Positions 1 to 10,872 of a DNA stretch of 64,000 bases are shown one piece after another (position 1 is the stretch's first letter; every line of letters starts with the position of its first letter). The notes beneath the pieces are model-generated. The model saw nothing but the letters and a program-made list of their open reading frames with translations, had not been told where the DNA came from and ran no database searches. The DNA lies in the NCBI RefSeq assembly GCF_002206635.1, contig NZ_NGUO01000013.1, positions 45,582 through 109,581 on the forward strand. The letters are read 5' to 3'. The position numbers and the translations under genes are program-made. The DNA is from Polynucleobacter aenigmaticus (GTDB lineage Bacteria; Pseudomonadota; Gammaproteobacteria; Burkholderiales; Burkholderiaceae).

Positions 1-227
1 ACAATAGTTGAGCCAATACTTGCAACACGCTCATTAATCACACCCAGAGTTTTGCCGTCAAAGACATCTTTCTTTATATAGGTCCACTCTTGCCCCACTT
101 GAGGGGGGCGTACTACAGGCAGCGGTTTTGGTTGAGCAACCGGAATACCGTGCTCATAAGAAAGACTCCCACAGGCAACAGGGGCTAAAGCAGCCGATGC
201 GATGAAGGTGCGACGAGATAAATTCAT
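1..227 (-). CDS. exported protein, N-terminal part only (runs off window)
   Basis: Reading leftward from an ATG at 227, 75 codons are open to the window edge. The start of the protein is MNLSRRTFIASAALAPVACG, which has a twin-arginine-like RRTFIA motif, a hydrophobic stretch and a cysteine that could be a lipidation site, although the residues before the cysteine (PVA) fit a lipobox poorly. The mature part begins with a Pro-rich linker followed by a VGQEWTY segment. I do not recognise the family. It is therefore an exported, possibly Tat-dependent or lipid-anchored protein of unknown function. It lies 46 bp downstream of the radical SAM gene on the same strand and could be its operon partner. 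Confidence 0.6.
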   Translation of the reverse strand, partial: MNLSRRTFIASAALAPVACGSLSYEHGIPVAQPKPLPVVRPPQVGQEWTYIKKDVFDGKTLGVINERVASIGSTI

Positions 228-273
228 ATTGCCACCCAGGGTAATTAAATTCAGTAAATAGGTAACGCCAAGT

Positions 274-2169
274 TTATAGAAGCCTTAAGAATTTGGCTAT
301 TTTATTTCGGGCAACCGTCGTCTTTGGAATGTCAGATATCTCAAACCAAGTATCGACATCTTGCTCAAAGCCAACTCCGTGCATAAAGTTATAAATAGCC
401 TTCTTCAAACCTACCCCAAGAAGATCATGATCCACCCCACTCGGGTCTATAAACGCCACATCGTTCTTGGCAAAACTAATCTCCGGCAATGGCACTAATG
501 AAATACCATAGGCCTGCGGATCTTGGCCGACCGGTGAATGTACAGTACAAGTAAAACGATGAAAGAAGCCACTCTGAATGCAGCCGGCTTCGAAAAACTG
601 GCGGACATATTCCAAGGCATCAACCGTCTCTTGGACGGTTTGTGTTGGGAAACCGTACATCAGATAAGCATGCACCAAGATTCCCGCATCAGAGAAGCCT
701 TTGGTCACTTGAGCTACCTGCTCTACAGACACCCCTTTTTTCATGAGATCTAGTAGCCTGTCCGAGGCCACCTCTAAGCCACCCGACATGGCTATGCAGC
801 CGCTTTGCGCTAACAACTCGGATAACTCTGGGGTGAAAGTCTTTTCAAAACGAATATTGCCCCACCAAGAAATAATTACCTTGCGACGTATCAACTCCTG
901 GGCAAGGGCTTTCAAGACCTTGGGTGGTGCAGCCTCATCCACAAAATGAAATCCAGTCTGGCCGGTCTCTGCAACAATCGTTTCGATACGATCAACCAAT
1001 AGGCTAGCTGAAGCGGTTTCATACCGTGAGATGTAATCCAGACTAACGTCACAGAAACTACATTTTTTCCAATAACAACCGTGGGCAACAGTGAGCTTGT
1101 TCCAGCGACCATCACTCCAGAGGCGATGCATGGGGTTCAACATATCCAGCAAAGACAAGTATGAATTAAGTGGAAGGCCATCCCAGGTGGCAGTACCTAC
1201 GTCCTCAAATGGAACATCAGGTTCTTGCCAATTAATATAGCGGACTTCATTGTTAGTATTGCGGATAAATACACGCACTAATCTTTCAGCTGAGCGCTTT
1301 CCATTCAAATGCTCGATGAGCGCAAGCAAGGGTCGCTCCCCAGAGTCTAGTGTGATGTAGTCCACAAAATCAAAGATACGTAGATCTGTGAGCTCACGCA
1401 ATTCGGTATTGACATATCCACCGCCCAAACCAATCTTGATTTGTGGGTAAGATGATTTAATAGTTTGCGCAATTCTCAGGGCGGCATACATAGCACCAGG
1501 GAATGGTACAGATAACAACACCAATGTTGGTTGATGTTTCTCAATTGAAGACTTTGTTAGAGCCTGTAAATGCAAATCCATCAATGTGGGGCTTGCTGCT
1601 AAGGCATCTGCCAAAGGCGTAAAGGTAGGCTGACTGCCTGCCAGCGATTCCGCATAGCGGACAAACTCGAAACGCTCGTCTACTGCATCACGGAGCACAT
1701 CGGATAGATCATTGAGATAGAGAGTTGCTAAATGACGTGCCCTATCCTGAGAACCGAGTGCACCGAATGCCCACGCCAATGAATCCCCACCCTCTTCTTC
1801 ATCGTAAACATCTAAAGATGCAAAACGAGGACCTTCTGGCAACAAGGTACGGCTGTTGATGCGATGGGCCAGAGTGCTATCGCGCCCCTGCAAAAATGCT
1901 ATCGCCAATGCGATGGTATTTTGGTAATCAGAAAAATAATCAAGGAAGAAGTTGACGCTAGCACTGCGCTTTTCTTCGGGCAGCATTAGAGCTGCCTCTT
2001 TAATCTCTGCTAAGCCTTCCGGAGTAAAGAATCCAAGTACTAAGGCCAAAGCTAAGTCTTCTTGAACTGCATCAACGCCTTGTGAACGTAAAAACCCCGT
2101 GAGATAAGCCGTTGATGGATACGGCGTATTGAGTTGCGTCATCGGCGGAATTAAACTCAGAATCTTCAT
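274..2169 (-). CDS. B12-binding-type radical SAM protein
   Basis: The protein has 631 residues. The N-terminus (MKILSLIPPMTQLNTPYPST) and the glycine-rich GLGGGYVN region around residue 250 match radical SAM proteins with an N-terminal cobalamin-binding-like Rossmann domain. The iron-sulfur motif is HGCYWKKCSFC at about residue 367, with cysteines spaced C-x4-C-x2-C, and is followed by a TIM-barrel-like region (FHFVDEAAPP, GGLEVASDRLLDLMKKG) typical of radical SAM enzymes that bind S-adenosylmethionine. The substrate is unknown. Its ATG overlaps the stop of the DUF455 gene by 4 bases (ATGA), so the two are translationally coupled and probably act on the same substrate. The enzyme class is certain enough; the reaction is not. 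Confidence 0.85.
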   Translation of the reverse strand: MKILSLIPPMTQLNTPYPSTAYLTGFLRSQGVDAVQEDLALALVLGFFTPEGLAEIKEAALMLPEEKRSASVNFFLDYFSDYQNTIALAIAFLQGRDSTLAHRINSRTLLPEGPRFASLDVYDEEEGGDSLAWAFGALGSQDRARHLATLYLNDLSDVLRDAVDERFEFVRYAESLAGSQPTFTPLADALAASPTLMDLHLQALTKSSIEKHQPTLVLLSVPFPGAMYAALRIAQTIKSSYPQIKIGLGGGYVNTELRELTDLRIFDFVDYITLDSGERPLLALIEHLNGKRSAERLVRVFIRNTNNEVRYINWQEPDVPFEDVGTATWDGLPLNSYLSLLDMLNPMHRLWSDGRWNKLTVAHGCYWKKCSFCDVSLDYISRYETASASLLVDRIETIVAETGQTGFHFVDEAAPPKVLKALAQELIRRKVIISWWGNIRFEKTFTPELSELLAQSGCIAMSGGLEVASDRLLDLMKKGVSVEQVAQVTKGFSDAGILVHAYLMYGFPTQTVQETVDALEYVRQFFEAGCIQSGFFHRFTCTVHSPVGQDPQAYGISLVPLPEISFAKNDVAFIDPSGVDHDLLGVGLKKAIYNFMHGVGFEQDVDTWFEISDIPKTTVARNKIAKFLRLL

Positions 2170-2990
2170 GCTATCTGTGGCCGTTTCTCGCTGAGCGATT
2201 CGAGCAAGCTCAATTCTTCAGAAGTAAATCCCGCTTGCTTGCGAGCTTCGAAATTAAAGGGGCCCCTCAATGTAGGCGCATGATATTTTCTGGCCAACTC
2301 TCTATACGCAGTGATCGGAGATAAATTTTCACCAGCACACAAGAAATTAAACCAACGATTACCAATCAGCACATGGCCAATTTCATCATTAAGAATAATC
2401 TCTAGAATTTCCACAGCTTTGGCATCTTTGATTTGCTTAAAGCGATCCCGAATCCCCGGAACTGCATCAAGACCCCTTGCCTCCATTGTTCTGGGGACCA
2501 AGGCCATCCTGGCAATGACTGAATCTGTAGTTCTCTCAACCATTTCCCACAAACTATTGTGCGCTGGAAAGTCACCATAGCTAAATCCAAAGGACTGCAT
2601 ATGCTGATTGACCAAGCTGAAATGGTATGCCTCTTCTTTGGCAACCTTTAACCAATCCTCATAGTATTCCTTAGGCATATCCGGAAAACGCCAGATTGCA
2701 TCCAAGGCTAGATTCATGGCATTAAATTCAATATGCGCAAGTGAGTGCCAGAGAATGGATCTACCTTCAACGGTATCCATTCTTCTTTTGGGGACCCACT
2801 TCGGCGCCACTAAATCTGGCTTAGAAGGTCGCCCAGGAAGACTGAAACATTGACTATCAAAGCTAGTCGAAATATTTAAAGCAACGTGTTGATCTTGATA
2901 CTCATCAAACAGACTGAGCAGCTCGCTAACTTTAGATTGCACATCGGTATTTGCCAGTATTGCGAGGGCAGTTTCTCGTAACTCAAGCAT
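2166..2990 (-). CDS. DUF455 family ferritin-like protein
   Basis: This 274-residue, largely helical protein resembles the DUF455 family, whose members have a ferritin-like four-helix fold. It shows an AHIEFNA helix and two ExxH motifs (EAYH near residue 123, EIGH near residue 207), the arrangement expected for a carboxylate-bridged di-metal site. MiaE-like tRNA hydroxylases share this fold, so an oxidative modification role is possible but unproven. It is the first gene of a two-gene unit with the radical SAM gene (4-base ATGA overlap) and sits 43 bp after guaA on the same strand, so it may be read through from guaBA. Confidence 0.8.
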   Translation of the reverse strand: MLELRETALAILANTDVQSKVSELLSLFDEYQDQHVALNISTSFDSQCFSLPGRPSKPDLVAPKWVPKRRMDTVEGRSILWHSLAHIEFNAMNLALDAIWRFPDMPKEYYEDWLKVAKEEAYHFSLVNQHMQSFGFSYGDFPAHNSLWEMVERTTDSVIARMALVPRTMEARGLDAVPGIRDRFKQIKDAKAVEILEIILNDEIGHVLIGNRWFNFLCAGENLSPITAYRELARKYHAPTLRGPFNFEARKQAGFTSEELSLLESLSEKRPQIA

Positions 2991-3033
2991 GGAGATGGGG
3001 GATAGGAAATGGGAAGCGGCAGACTAAAGCTAC

Positions 3034-4641
3034 CTATTCCCACTCAATGGTTGCCGGAGGTTTTCCGCTGATATCGTATACAACGCGATTGATACCACGC
3101 ACTTCATTAATGATTCGATTAGACACTTTACCAAGCAATTCATGTGGCAAATGGGCCCAATGCGCCGTCATAAAGTCTTGCGTTTGAACCGCCCTCAAGG
3201 CCACAACGTATTCATAGGTTCTACCGTCACCCATCACACCAACAGCCTTCACTGGCAAGAACACAGCAAAGGCTTGACTAGTCAGGTCATACCAAGATTT
3301 CTGACTGACTTCATCAATCGTATTGCGTAACTCTTCTATAAAGATCGCATCAGCACGCTGCAATAAGCTTGCAAACTCCTCCTTGACCTCACCTAAGATA
3401 CGAACACCAAGGCCGGGTCCTGGGAATGGGTGGCGATATACCATCTCACGCGGTAACCCTAAGGCAACACCAAGCTCACGCACTTCATCTTTAAATAATT
3501 CACGCAATGGCTCAAGTAGTTTGAGATGCATATCTTCAGGCAAGCCACCAACGTTATGGTGACTCTTAATCATATGCGCACCTTTTTTACCCTTACCAGC
3601 AGATTCAATCACGTCTGGATAAATAGTGCCTTGAGCAAGCCACTTCGCATTTTCAATCTTGCCGGACTCGCTTTGGAAAATCTCAACGAATTCTTTACCA
3701 ATAATTTTGCGCTTGGCTTCGGGATCGGCGACGCCTGCAAGCTCAGACATAAACTTCTCTTTTGCATCCACACGAATCACTTTAACGCCGAGATTGCGTG
3801 CAAACATTTCCATGACCATATCGCCTTCGTTTAAACGAAGTAAGCCGTGGTCTACAAATACACAGGTGAGCTGATCACCAATCGCGCGATGAATTAATGC
3901 CGCAGCGACACTAGAGTCCACACCGCCTGATAAACCGAGGATGACCTCTTCATCACCTACTTGCTTGCGAATGCTTTCAACGGCTTCGCTAATGTAGTCG
4001 CCCATCACCCAGTCTGGTTTGCAGCCGCAGATCTCGTGCACAAAGCGGCTTAATACTGCTTCGCCTTGCAAGGTATGTGTTACTTCAGGGTGGAACTGGA
4101 ATGCATAAAAATGGCGCTCTTCATCAGCCATGCCAGCAATTGGGCAAGACTCTGTTGAAGCCATGAGTTTGAAAGCTGGCGGTAGAGTAGTTACTGAATC
4201 GCCATGACTCATCCAGACCTTTAGAATGCCATGGCCTTCACTAGTGGAGAAGTCTTGAATACCTTTGAGTAGGCTGGTGTGGCCATGAGCACGTACTTCG
4301 GAATAACCAAACTCACGGGCTTTACCTAAAGACTCAGCAGAAGCAACCGCACCACCGAGTTGGGTAGCCATGGTTTGCATGCCGTAGCAAATACCGAGTA
4401 CGGGAACACCGAGTTCAAAAACGATTTGCGGCGCACGAGGACTTCCCTCTTCCGTAACCGAGCTTGGTCCACCGGAAAGAATAATTCCCTTGCCACCCTG
4501 CTCTTGTATAAATTTGCGGATGAATTCTGGATCGCAATCGTAAGGATGGATTTCAGAATAGACACGTGCATCACGCACGCGCCGGGCAATCAGTTGGGTA
4601 ACCTGTGAACCAAAGTCGAGAATCAGTATTTTGTCGTGCAC
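3034..4641 (-). CDS. guaA: GMP synthase (glutamine-hydrolysing)
   Basis: GuaA converts XMP, ATP and glutamine to GMP in the cytoplasm. At 535 residues it is full length. The N-terminal class I glutamine amidotransferase domain carries GICYGMQ (nucleophilic Cys) and FQFHPEV (His, Glu). The ATP-pyrophosphatase P-loop [10 protein letters not shown] lies near residue 240, and the C-terminal dimerisation domain ends KPPATIEWE as in the family. The start codon is GTG at 4641 (GTG CAC GAC AAA); no better upstream start is needed because the domain begins at once. It follows guaB by 49 bp, forming the usual guaBA operon for the last two steps of guanylate synthesis. Confidence 0.98.
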   Translation of the reverse strand: MHDKILILDFGSQVTQLIARRVRDARVYSEIHPYDCDPEFIRKFIQEQGGKGIILSGGPSSVTEEGSPRAPQIVFELGVPVLGICYGMQTMATQLGGAVASAESLGKAREFGYSEVRAHGHTSLLKGIQDFSTSEGHGILKVWMSHGDSVTTLPPAFKLMASTESCPIAGMADEERHFYAFQFHPEVTHTLQGEAVLSRFVHEICGCKPDWVMGDYISEAVESIRKQVGDEEVILGLSGGVDSSVAAALIHRAIGDQLTCVFVDHGLLRLNEGDMVMEMFARNLGVKVIRVDAKEKFMSELAGVADPEAKRKIIGKEFVEIFQSESGKIENAKWLAQGTIYPDVIESAGKGKKGAHMIKSHHNVGGLPEDMHLKLLEPLRELFKDEVRELGVALGLPREMVYRHPFPGPGLGVRILGEVKEEFASLLQRADAIFIEELRNTIDEVSQKSWYDLTSQAFAVFLPVKAVGVMGDGRTYEYVVALRAVQTQDFMTAHWAHLPHELLGKVSNRIINEVRGINRVVYDISGKPPATIEWE

Positions 4642-4690
4642 GAAAGAACCAGTCTTAAATTCAGCCTTAATTTCAGCTTTTGTTTACTTA

Positions 4691-6166
<1,476 letters not shown>

Positions 6167-6182
6167 CTAGTCACAAAAGACG

Positions 6183-6188
6183 ATTATA
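6183..6188 (-). promoter_or_regulatory. candidate -10 box for guaBA
   Basis: A perfect TATAAT on the minus strand lies 26 bp before the guaB ATG and touches the stop of rnfH. This would give a short leader of about 18-20 bases. I see no convincing -35 hexamer 16-18 bp further upstream, so the call rests on the -10 match and its position. Confidence 0.4.
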
Positions 6189-6528
6189 GCCTCCTAGCCT
6201 TTCTTTTAGCTGCGGCCGCCTGGAATTTGGCATCCTGGTTCTGATTGGCCTTCTTTCGACGCACAGCCTTGGGGTCCACCAGGAGTGGCGAGTACAGCTC
6301 TAGACGGTCGCCCTCGTAGATTGGGCTATCCCAGTCTTTGCGCTTGCCAAAGACGCCAAAACAGCCTTTTCTATCTAGGACTGGATCATCAGAAGCTGTT
6401 GCGATTCCAGTCTTTTGAAGAACTAAACCCACCGTAGGGCGCTCATGTGGAGCTAATTCTAATGTGAAGGGGCTTAGTTTTGGATCGCCTTGCCTAGCAT
6501 CACATATCAGGAGATTCAATGTGGTCAT
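6184..6528 (-). CDS. rnfH: RnfH family ubiquitin-fold protein
   Basis: This small protein (114 residues from the MTTLNLLICDA start) resembles RnfH/YfjF, a beta-grasp ubiquitin-like family of uncertain function. Family signs are APHERPTVGLVLQKTGI, the VFGKRKDWDSPIYEGDRLELY block and PLLVDPKAVRRKKA near the end. The tail is strongly basic. I chose the ATG at 6528, 4 bases after the ratA stop, over the upstream ATG at 6543, which would add only MGGKS and overlap ratA. Pairing with ratA and a divergent smpB is the conserved arrangement (known from E. coli as yfjF-yfjG-smpB). Confidence 0.85.
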   Translation of the reverse strand: MTTLNLLICDARQGDPKLSPFTLELAPHERPTVGLVLQKTGIATASDDPVLDRKGCFGVFGKRKDWDSPIYEGDRLELYSPLLVDPKAVRRKKANQNQDAKFQAAAAKRKARRL

Positions 6529-6532
6529 GGAC

Positions 6533-6967
6533 TTACCGCCCATAGAGATCTTCAGCTCGCCTCACAAAGCAATCTACAAAAGTACCGGCAATGTGGCCAA
6601 AAACTGGACCAATGAGCTTATCTAGAATGACGCTTTTGAACTCCCAATGAAGCTTAAATTCGACCTTACACGCATCTTCCTTGAGGGGGACAAAGTTCCA
6701 CTGCCCTGAAAAATGCTTAAAGGGCCCATCCACAAAGACCATATCAATGGTTTCAGGGCGATGATTGATGTTTCGGGTATGAAAGTGCTGATTAATACCC
6801 TTAAAGTGAATATTGATTTTGGCATCCAAAACAGTCTCAGTTTGCTCAAAAATTTCCACTCCGCCACACCAGGGTAGGAACTCTGGGTAGCGGGCAACAT
6901 CAGTTACTAAGCCATACATGCGGTCGGCTGATTGGCCAATTAAAACGGTCTTGTAGACGTCTGCCAT
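6533..6967 (-). CDS. ratA: RatA/Coq10-type START domain protein
   Basis: The 144-residue protein is a single START/SRPBCC domain of the Coq10/YfjG family. It begins at once with MADVYKTVLIGQSADRMYGL and contains YPEFLPWCGG and a C-terminal GPVFGHIAGTFVDCFVRRAE helix, all family hallmarks. Members bind ubiquinone-like lipids; the E. coli homologue was named RatA after a reported effect on 70S ribosome association, but a toxin role is not secured by the sequence. It precedes rnfH by 4 bp and is divergent from smpB, whose start is 26 bp away, so the promoters must overlap. Confidence 0.9.
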   Translation of the reverse strand: MADVYKTVLIGQSADRMYGLVTDVARYPEFLPWCGGVEIFEQTETVLDAKINIHFKGINQHFHTRNINHRPETIDMVFVDGPFKHFSGQWNFVPLKEDACKVEFKLHWEFKSVILDKLIGPVFGHIAGTFVDCFVRRAEDLYGR

Positions 6968-6993
6968 AATCGATCTTGAGAAGCTAAATAAAT

Positions 6994-7446
6994 ATGAGTA
7001 TCGTCGATAACAAAAAAGCCTTCTTCGATTATTTTATCGAGGAACGGTTCGAGGCAGGGCTGGTGCTGGAAGGCTGGGAAGTAAAAGCCATCCGCGCCGG
7101 TCGAGTGCACGTCAAAGAAGCGTATGTCGTCATCCGTCAGGCGGAGCTATTCCTGATCGGCTGCCATATCACCCCCCTACTTTCAGCCTCTACCCATATC
7201 GTTCCTGACAGCACCCGTACTCGCAAACTCCTACTCAACGCGATTGAGATTAAAAAACTCATTGGCAAAGTTGAGCAAAAGGGCTACACCCTGGTTCCAC
7301 TAAATTTGCATTTTTCTAAGGGGAATGTGAAATGTGAGATTGGTCTGGCTCGGGGTAAGAAACAGCACGACAAGCGCGCAGCAACCAAAGAGCGTGAGTG
7401 GGAAGTCCAAAAAGGTCGAATTGCCCGGGGCGACCTAAACGCCTAA
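6994..7446 (+). CDS. smpB: SsrA-binding protein SmpB
   Basis: SmpB binds tmRNA and brings it to stalled ribosomes for trans-translation. The 150-residue protein shows the family order: [38 protein letters not shown], then the basic C-terminal tail [19 protein letters not shown] that enters the mRNA channel. Length is normal. It is divergent from ratA. A small hairpin (AGGGC, loop, GCCCT) at 7479-7493 follows the stop but lacks a U-run. No tmRNA gene is visible next to it. Confidence 0.97.
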   Translation: MSIVDNKKAFFDYFIEERFEAGLVLEGWEVKAIRAGRVHVKEAYVVIRQAELFLIGCHITPLLSASTHIVPDSTRTRKLLLNAIEIKKLIGKVEQKGYTLVPLNLHFSKGNVKCEIGLARGKKQHDKRAATKEREWEVQKGRIARGDLNA

Positions 7447-7597
7447 TTGGGAAAAACAATCGGTGTACGCTGGGATCAAGGGCGAATAGCCCTATAGCAG
7501 TAAAAGCCGAGGATTTTTGCACCAATTAAGTGCATTAAGGCACCAAGCTGCCTCATCTCTAGATTTCTCAGCCAATCAAAGGCATTAGTTTGTAACT

Positions 7598-9010
7598 ATG
7601 AAATTGCCTTTTGACGAAATGCTCGACGCCAGCGGAAAAGCGCGCCCCCATTACCAAGTTTTTCATAACTGGCTTAAGCAACAGAGTGACACCCTCATGG
7701 GCCTCAAGCGCGCAGAAGCTGACCTTATCTTCCGACGAGTCGGAATTACCTTTGCCGTCAATGGAGATGATCTAGGATCCGAGAGAACGATCCCCTTCGA
7801 TCAAGTACCCCGTATTTTTACTGCAAAAGAATGGGAGCAACTCGAGGCTGGCTTACGTCAACGGGTGAAAGCACTCAACCGCTTTATTTACGACGTGTAT
7901 CACGATGAAGAAATCATCAAAGCAGGAATCATCCCTGCTGAACAAATCTATAACAATGCGCAGTATCGACCCGAGATGCGCAATGTCAATGTACCGCGCG
8001 ATATTTATGCGCAGATCGCTGGCATTGATATTGTGCGCGCTGGAGAGGGCGAGTTCTACGTCTTAGAAGATAACTTGCGCGTTCCATCAGGCGTCTCTTA
8101 TATGGTGGAAGACCGCAAGATGATGATGCGCCTCTTCCCGGACCTGTTTCAAAAGTATCGCGTTGCTCCTGTTGAGCACTACCCCGATTTTCTACTAGAG
8201 TGTCTGAAGTCAGTAAAACCAGATGATGTCAAAAAGCCCAATGTGGTCGTGTTGACTCCGGGCATGTATAACTCTGCGTATTTTGAACATAGCTACCTAG
8301 CCCAACAAATGGGCGTGGAATTGGTGGAGGGTAAAGATTTATTCGTGAAAAACGAGCAAGTGTTTATGCGCACCACTCAAGGGCCTGAACGCGTTGATGT
8401 TATTTATCGCCGCGTAGATGATGACTTCCTAGACCCTCTCGCATTCCGCTCCGACTCCACCTTAGGTGTTGCTGGACTACTCTCCGCGCATCGCGCCGGT
8501 AATGTCACCTTGGCCAATGCTATTGGTACCGGCATTGCTGATGACAAGTCAATCTACCCTTATGTTCCAGACATGATTGAATTTTATCTAGGAGAAAAAC
8601 CAATTCTCAACAATGTACCCACCTTCCAATGTCGCAAGCCAGATGATCTTGCTTACACCTTAGTAAATTTAGATAAGTTAGTTGTGAAATTAACGCATGG
8701 TGCCGGCGGTTACGGTATGTTAGTTGGCCCTGCATCAACTAAAGCAGAGATTGAAGAATTTAGAGGGCATCTCATTGCCAATCCAGAAAAATATATTGCC
8801 CAGCCAACACTCGCGCTTTCTACCTGCCCAACATTTGTTGAATCCGGTGTAGCCCCACGTCATATTGATTTACGTCCCTTTGTCTTATCAGGTAAGACGA
8901 TCAAGATGGTTCCAGGCGGTCTCACCCGCGTTGCCCTCAAAGAAGGCTCTTTGGTTGTGAACTCCTCTCAAGGTGGTGGCACTAAAGACACCTGGGTGCT
9001 AGAAGAATAA
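7598..9010 (+). CDS. circularly permuted ATP-grasp type 2 protein
   Basis: This 470-residue protein belongs to the DUF404/DUF407 group of circularly permuted ATP-grasp enzymes. It carries the recognisable IPFDQVPRIFTAKEWEQLE, LRVPSGVSYMVEDR and KLTHGAGGYGMLVGP blocks; the last is the glycine-rich nucleotide-binding part. It is probably a peptide or amine ligase with unknown substrate. It opens a co-directional operon with alpha-E (14 bp gap), transglutaminase (8 bp) and Anbu (61 bp). This set is a known conserved neighbourhood of Anbu peptidases, consistent with synthesis and cleavage of an isopeptide-type product, which remains inference. Confidence 0.9.
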   Translation: MKLPFDEMLDASGKARPHYQVFHNWLKQQSDTLMGLKRAEADLIFRRVGITFAVNGDDLGSERTIPFDQVPRIFTAKEWEQLEAGLRQRVKALNRFIYDVYHDEEIIKAGIIPAEQIYNNAQYRPEMRNVNVPRDIYAQIAGIDIVRAGEGEFYVLEDNLRVPSGVSYMVEDRKMMMRLFPDLFQKYRVAPVEHYPDFLLECLKSVKPDDVKKPNVVVLTPGMYNSAYFEHSYLAQQMGVELVEGKDLFVKNEQVFMRTTQGPERVDVIYRRVDDDFLDPLAFRSDSTLGVAGLLSAHRAGNVTLANAIGTGIADDKSIYPYVPDMIEFYLGEKPILNNVPTFQCRKPDDLAYTLVNLDKLVVKLTHGAGGYGMLVGPASTKAEIEEFRGHLIANPEKYIAQPTLALSTCPTFVESGVAPRHIDLRPFVLSGKTIKMVPGGLTRVALKEGSLVVNSSQGGGTKDTWVLEE

Positions 9011-9024
9011 AGGGATAAGTAAAT

Positions 9025-10005
9025 ATGCTGAGCCGTACCGCTGATTGCCTTTACTGGATGGCTCGCTATACAGAGCGAGCAGAAAACACCGCACGTATGT
9101 TGGATGTCAATCACCAGACATCTCTCCTTCCACAGCCCGCAGGCTTTTTAGAGCAAAGCTGGAAGAAGCTACTTACTATCTCAAAGCTGGAAGAGTCATT
9201 CTTGGAAAAGTATGATGTGGTGACACGCGAGAATGTTCTCGATTTCATGATCTACGAGACCAGCAATCCCTCCAGCATCGTCTCTTGCCTGTTTGCTGCC
9301 CGTGAAAATGCTCGGGTCATTCGCGGAAGAATTACCTCCGAGGCATGGGAAACCCAAAATACCACCTGGTTGGAGTTGCAGCACATTCTTGAAGCCCGCA
9401 CACAATCAGACCCCAGCAGACTACTCGAATGGGTCAAGCACCGCTGCCACCTATTCAGAGGCGTGATGTATGGCACCATGCTCAAGAATGAAGCCTTCTA
9501 CTTTATGAATGTGGGAACACTTTTAGAGCGCGCAGATAACACTGCCCGTATTTTAGAAGCCAAGTATGAGGACCCGGCCGCACTTAAAGTATTGCGTACA
9601 GATAAAAAAAATGAAGTCGATGGATCTGATGGCGACTTTTTTGACTTTTACCACTGGGCCGCCCTACTGCGTTCAGTCTCCGCCTTTGAAATCTATCGTC
9701 AGATCTATTCCGATCAAGTGACACCAAAGCAGGTGGCACAACTCTTGATTTTTAATAAACAAATGCCGCGCTCTCTAGTATGTTGCGTTAATGAGCTGAT
9801 TCCATTAATTTCAGAGGTCAAGAATCAGCAATCAAAAGAAATTGAGCGGCTCCTTGGCAAGCTCAAAGCGAGCCTAGATTATTCCGATATTGATGAAGTC
9901 TTTTCACAAGGCCTAGAAGAATTTATCGAAGAATTCTTAGAACGTATTAATCACATTGCTGATGAATTCAGTAATGCCTACCTTATTCCATTAGCAGTAG
10001 CCTAA
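9025..10005 (+). CDS. alpha-E domain protein (DUF403)
   Basis: The 326-residue, nearly all-helical protein starts MLSRTADCLYWMARYTERAE, the signature opening of the alpha-E family, and keeps the second copy GTLLERADNTARILEAKYED near residue 165. No catalytic residues are known for the family. It lies 14 bp after the ATP-grasp gene with a GGGATAA ribosome site, and 8 bp before the transglutaminase gene, so it works with these enzymes, perhaps as a scaffold or an accessory subunit. Confidence 0.92.
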   Translation: MLSRTADCLYWMARYTERAENTARMLDVNHQTSLLPQPAGFLEQSWKKLLTISKLEESFLEKYDVVTRENVLDFMIYETSNPSSIVSCLFAARENARVIRGRITSEAWETQNTTWLELQHILEARTQSDPSRLLEWVKHRCHLFRGVMYGTMLKNEAFYFMNVGTLLERADNTARILEAKYEDPAALKVLRTDKKNEVDGSDGDFFDFYHWAALLRSVSAFEIYRQIYSDQVTPKQVAQLLIFNKQMPRSLVCCVNELIPLISEVKNQQSKEIERLLGKLKASLDYSDIDEVFSQGLEEFIEEFLERINHIADEFSNAYLIPLAVA

Positions 10006-10013
10006 AAGTCACC

Positions 10014-10811
10014 ATGCACCTGAAGATTCGTCACCGCACAGAATACCGCTATGAAACACCGGTACGCTACTCCATTCAGGAGTTACGCCTCACGCCATCT
10101 GATGTTGCAGGTCAAAAAATTGACAAATGGAAGGTGAGTACACCGATCAAAGCAAGCAGCTCCCAAGACACTTTTGGAAATCTGTGTAGCGTTTTTGTCC
10201 AAGAGGCCTCCTATACCTCCATGATGATTGAAGCTGAAGGTGAAGTGCATACACAAGATGCATTTGAGTTTATTGATGCGCCCAAGGCAGTATCGCCTTA
10301 CTACCTCCTTCAACAAACTAATTTGACAGAGCCCACGGCAGAAATGCTCGAGTTCTTCTCTGCCACCCTGCCAAAGAAAAATTCAATTGATGAGGTGATG
10401 GGGCTGGCTGCAGCAGTGCAAAACTCAATTTTGTACTTCCCTGGGCAAACCAATTTCGCCACAACAGCAGCCCAATCTTTTGCCATGAAATCTGGTGTTT
10501 GCCAAGATCACGCGCACATCATGCTGGGCCTGTGTCGCGCATCTGGCATCCCAGCGCGATATGTCAGCGGATATTTCTTTGCTGAAAACTCACCAAACCT
10601 AGCAAGTCATGCCTGGATTGATTTCTGCGCAGATATTGATAAAGGACTCTGGACTAGCATCGATATTACTAACGCCTGCTTTACTGATGCGCGCCATGTT
10701 CGCCTGGCCATTGGCAGAGACTATTACTCAGCCGCCCCCGTTAAAGGCGTCCGCTCAGGTGGCGGTGGCGAGGAATTAAGTGCCAGTATCTCCATTACCC
10801 TGCTGAACTAA
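10014..10811 (+). CDS. transglutaminase-like protease family protein
   Basis: This 265-residue protein has the N-terminal beta domain MHLKIRHRTEYRYETPVRYS typical of bacterial transglutaminase-like proteins, followed by the papain-like core. The catalytic Cys is in KSGVCQDHAHI near residue 162, the His in ASHAWIDF near residue 200, and an Asp follows in SIDITN. Such enzymes form or hydrolyse amide bonds at glutamine or gamma-glutamyl groups. There is no signal peptide, so it acts in the cytoplasm. It is third in the Anbu operon. Confidence 0.9.
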   Translation: MHLKIRHRTEYRYETPVRYSIQELRLTPSDVAGQKIDKWKVSTPIKASSSQDTFGNLCSVFVQEASYTSMMIEAEGEVHTQDAFEFIDAPKAVSPYYLLQQTNLTEPTAEMLEFFSATLPKKNSIDEVMGLAAAVQNSILYFPGQTNFATTAAQSFAMKSGVCQDHAHIMLGLCRASGIPARYVSGYFFAENSPNLASHAWIDFCADIDKGLWTSIDITNACFTDARHVRLAIGRDYYSAAPVKGVRSGGGGEELSASISITLLN

Positions 10812-10872
10812 ACCTATCCTAATACAAGTCAATTAAGAGATAATTCCAAGAAATAATTAAAGGGGTTGCAGG

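Noticed and set aside
7447..7597. tmRNA gene next to smpB
   Set aside because: The gap is only 151 bp and lacks the paired tRNA-like ends and the tag codons.
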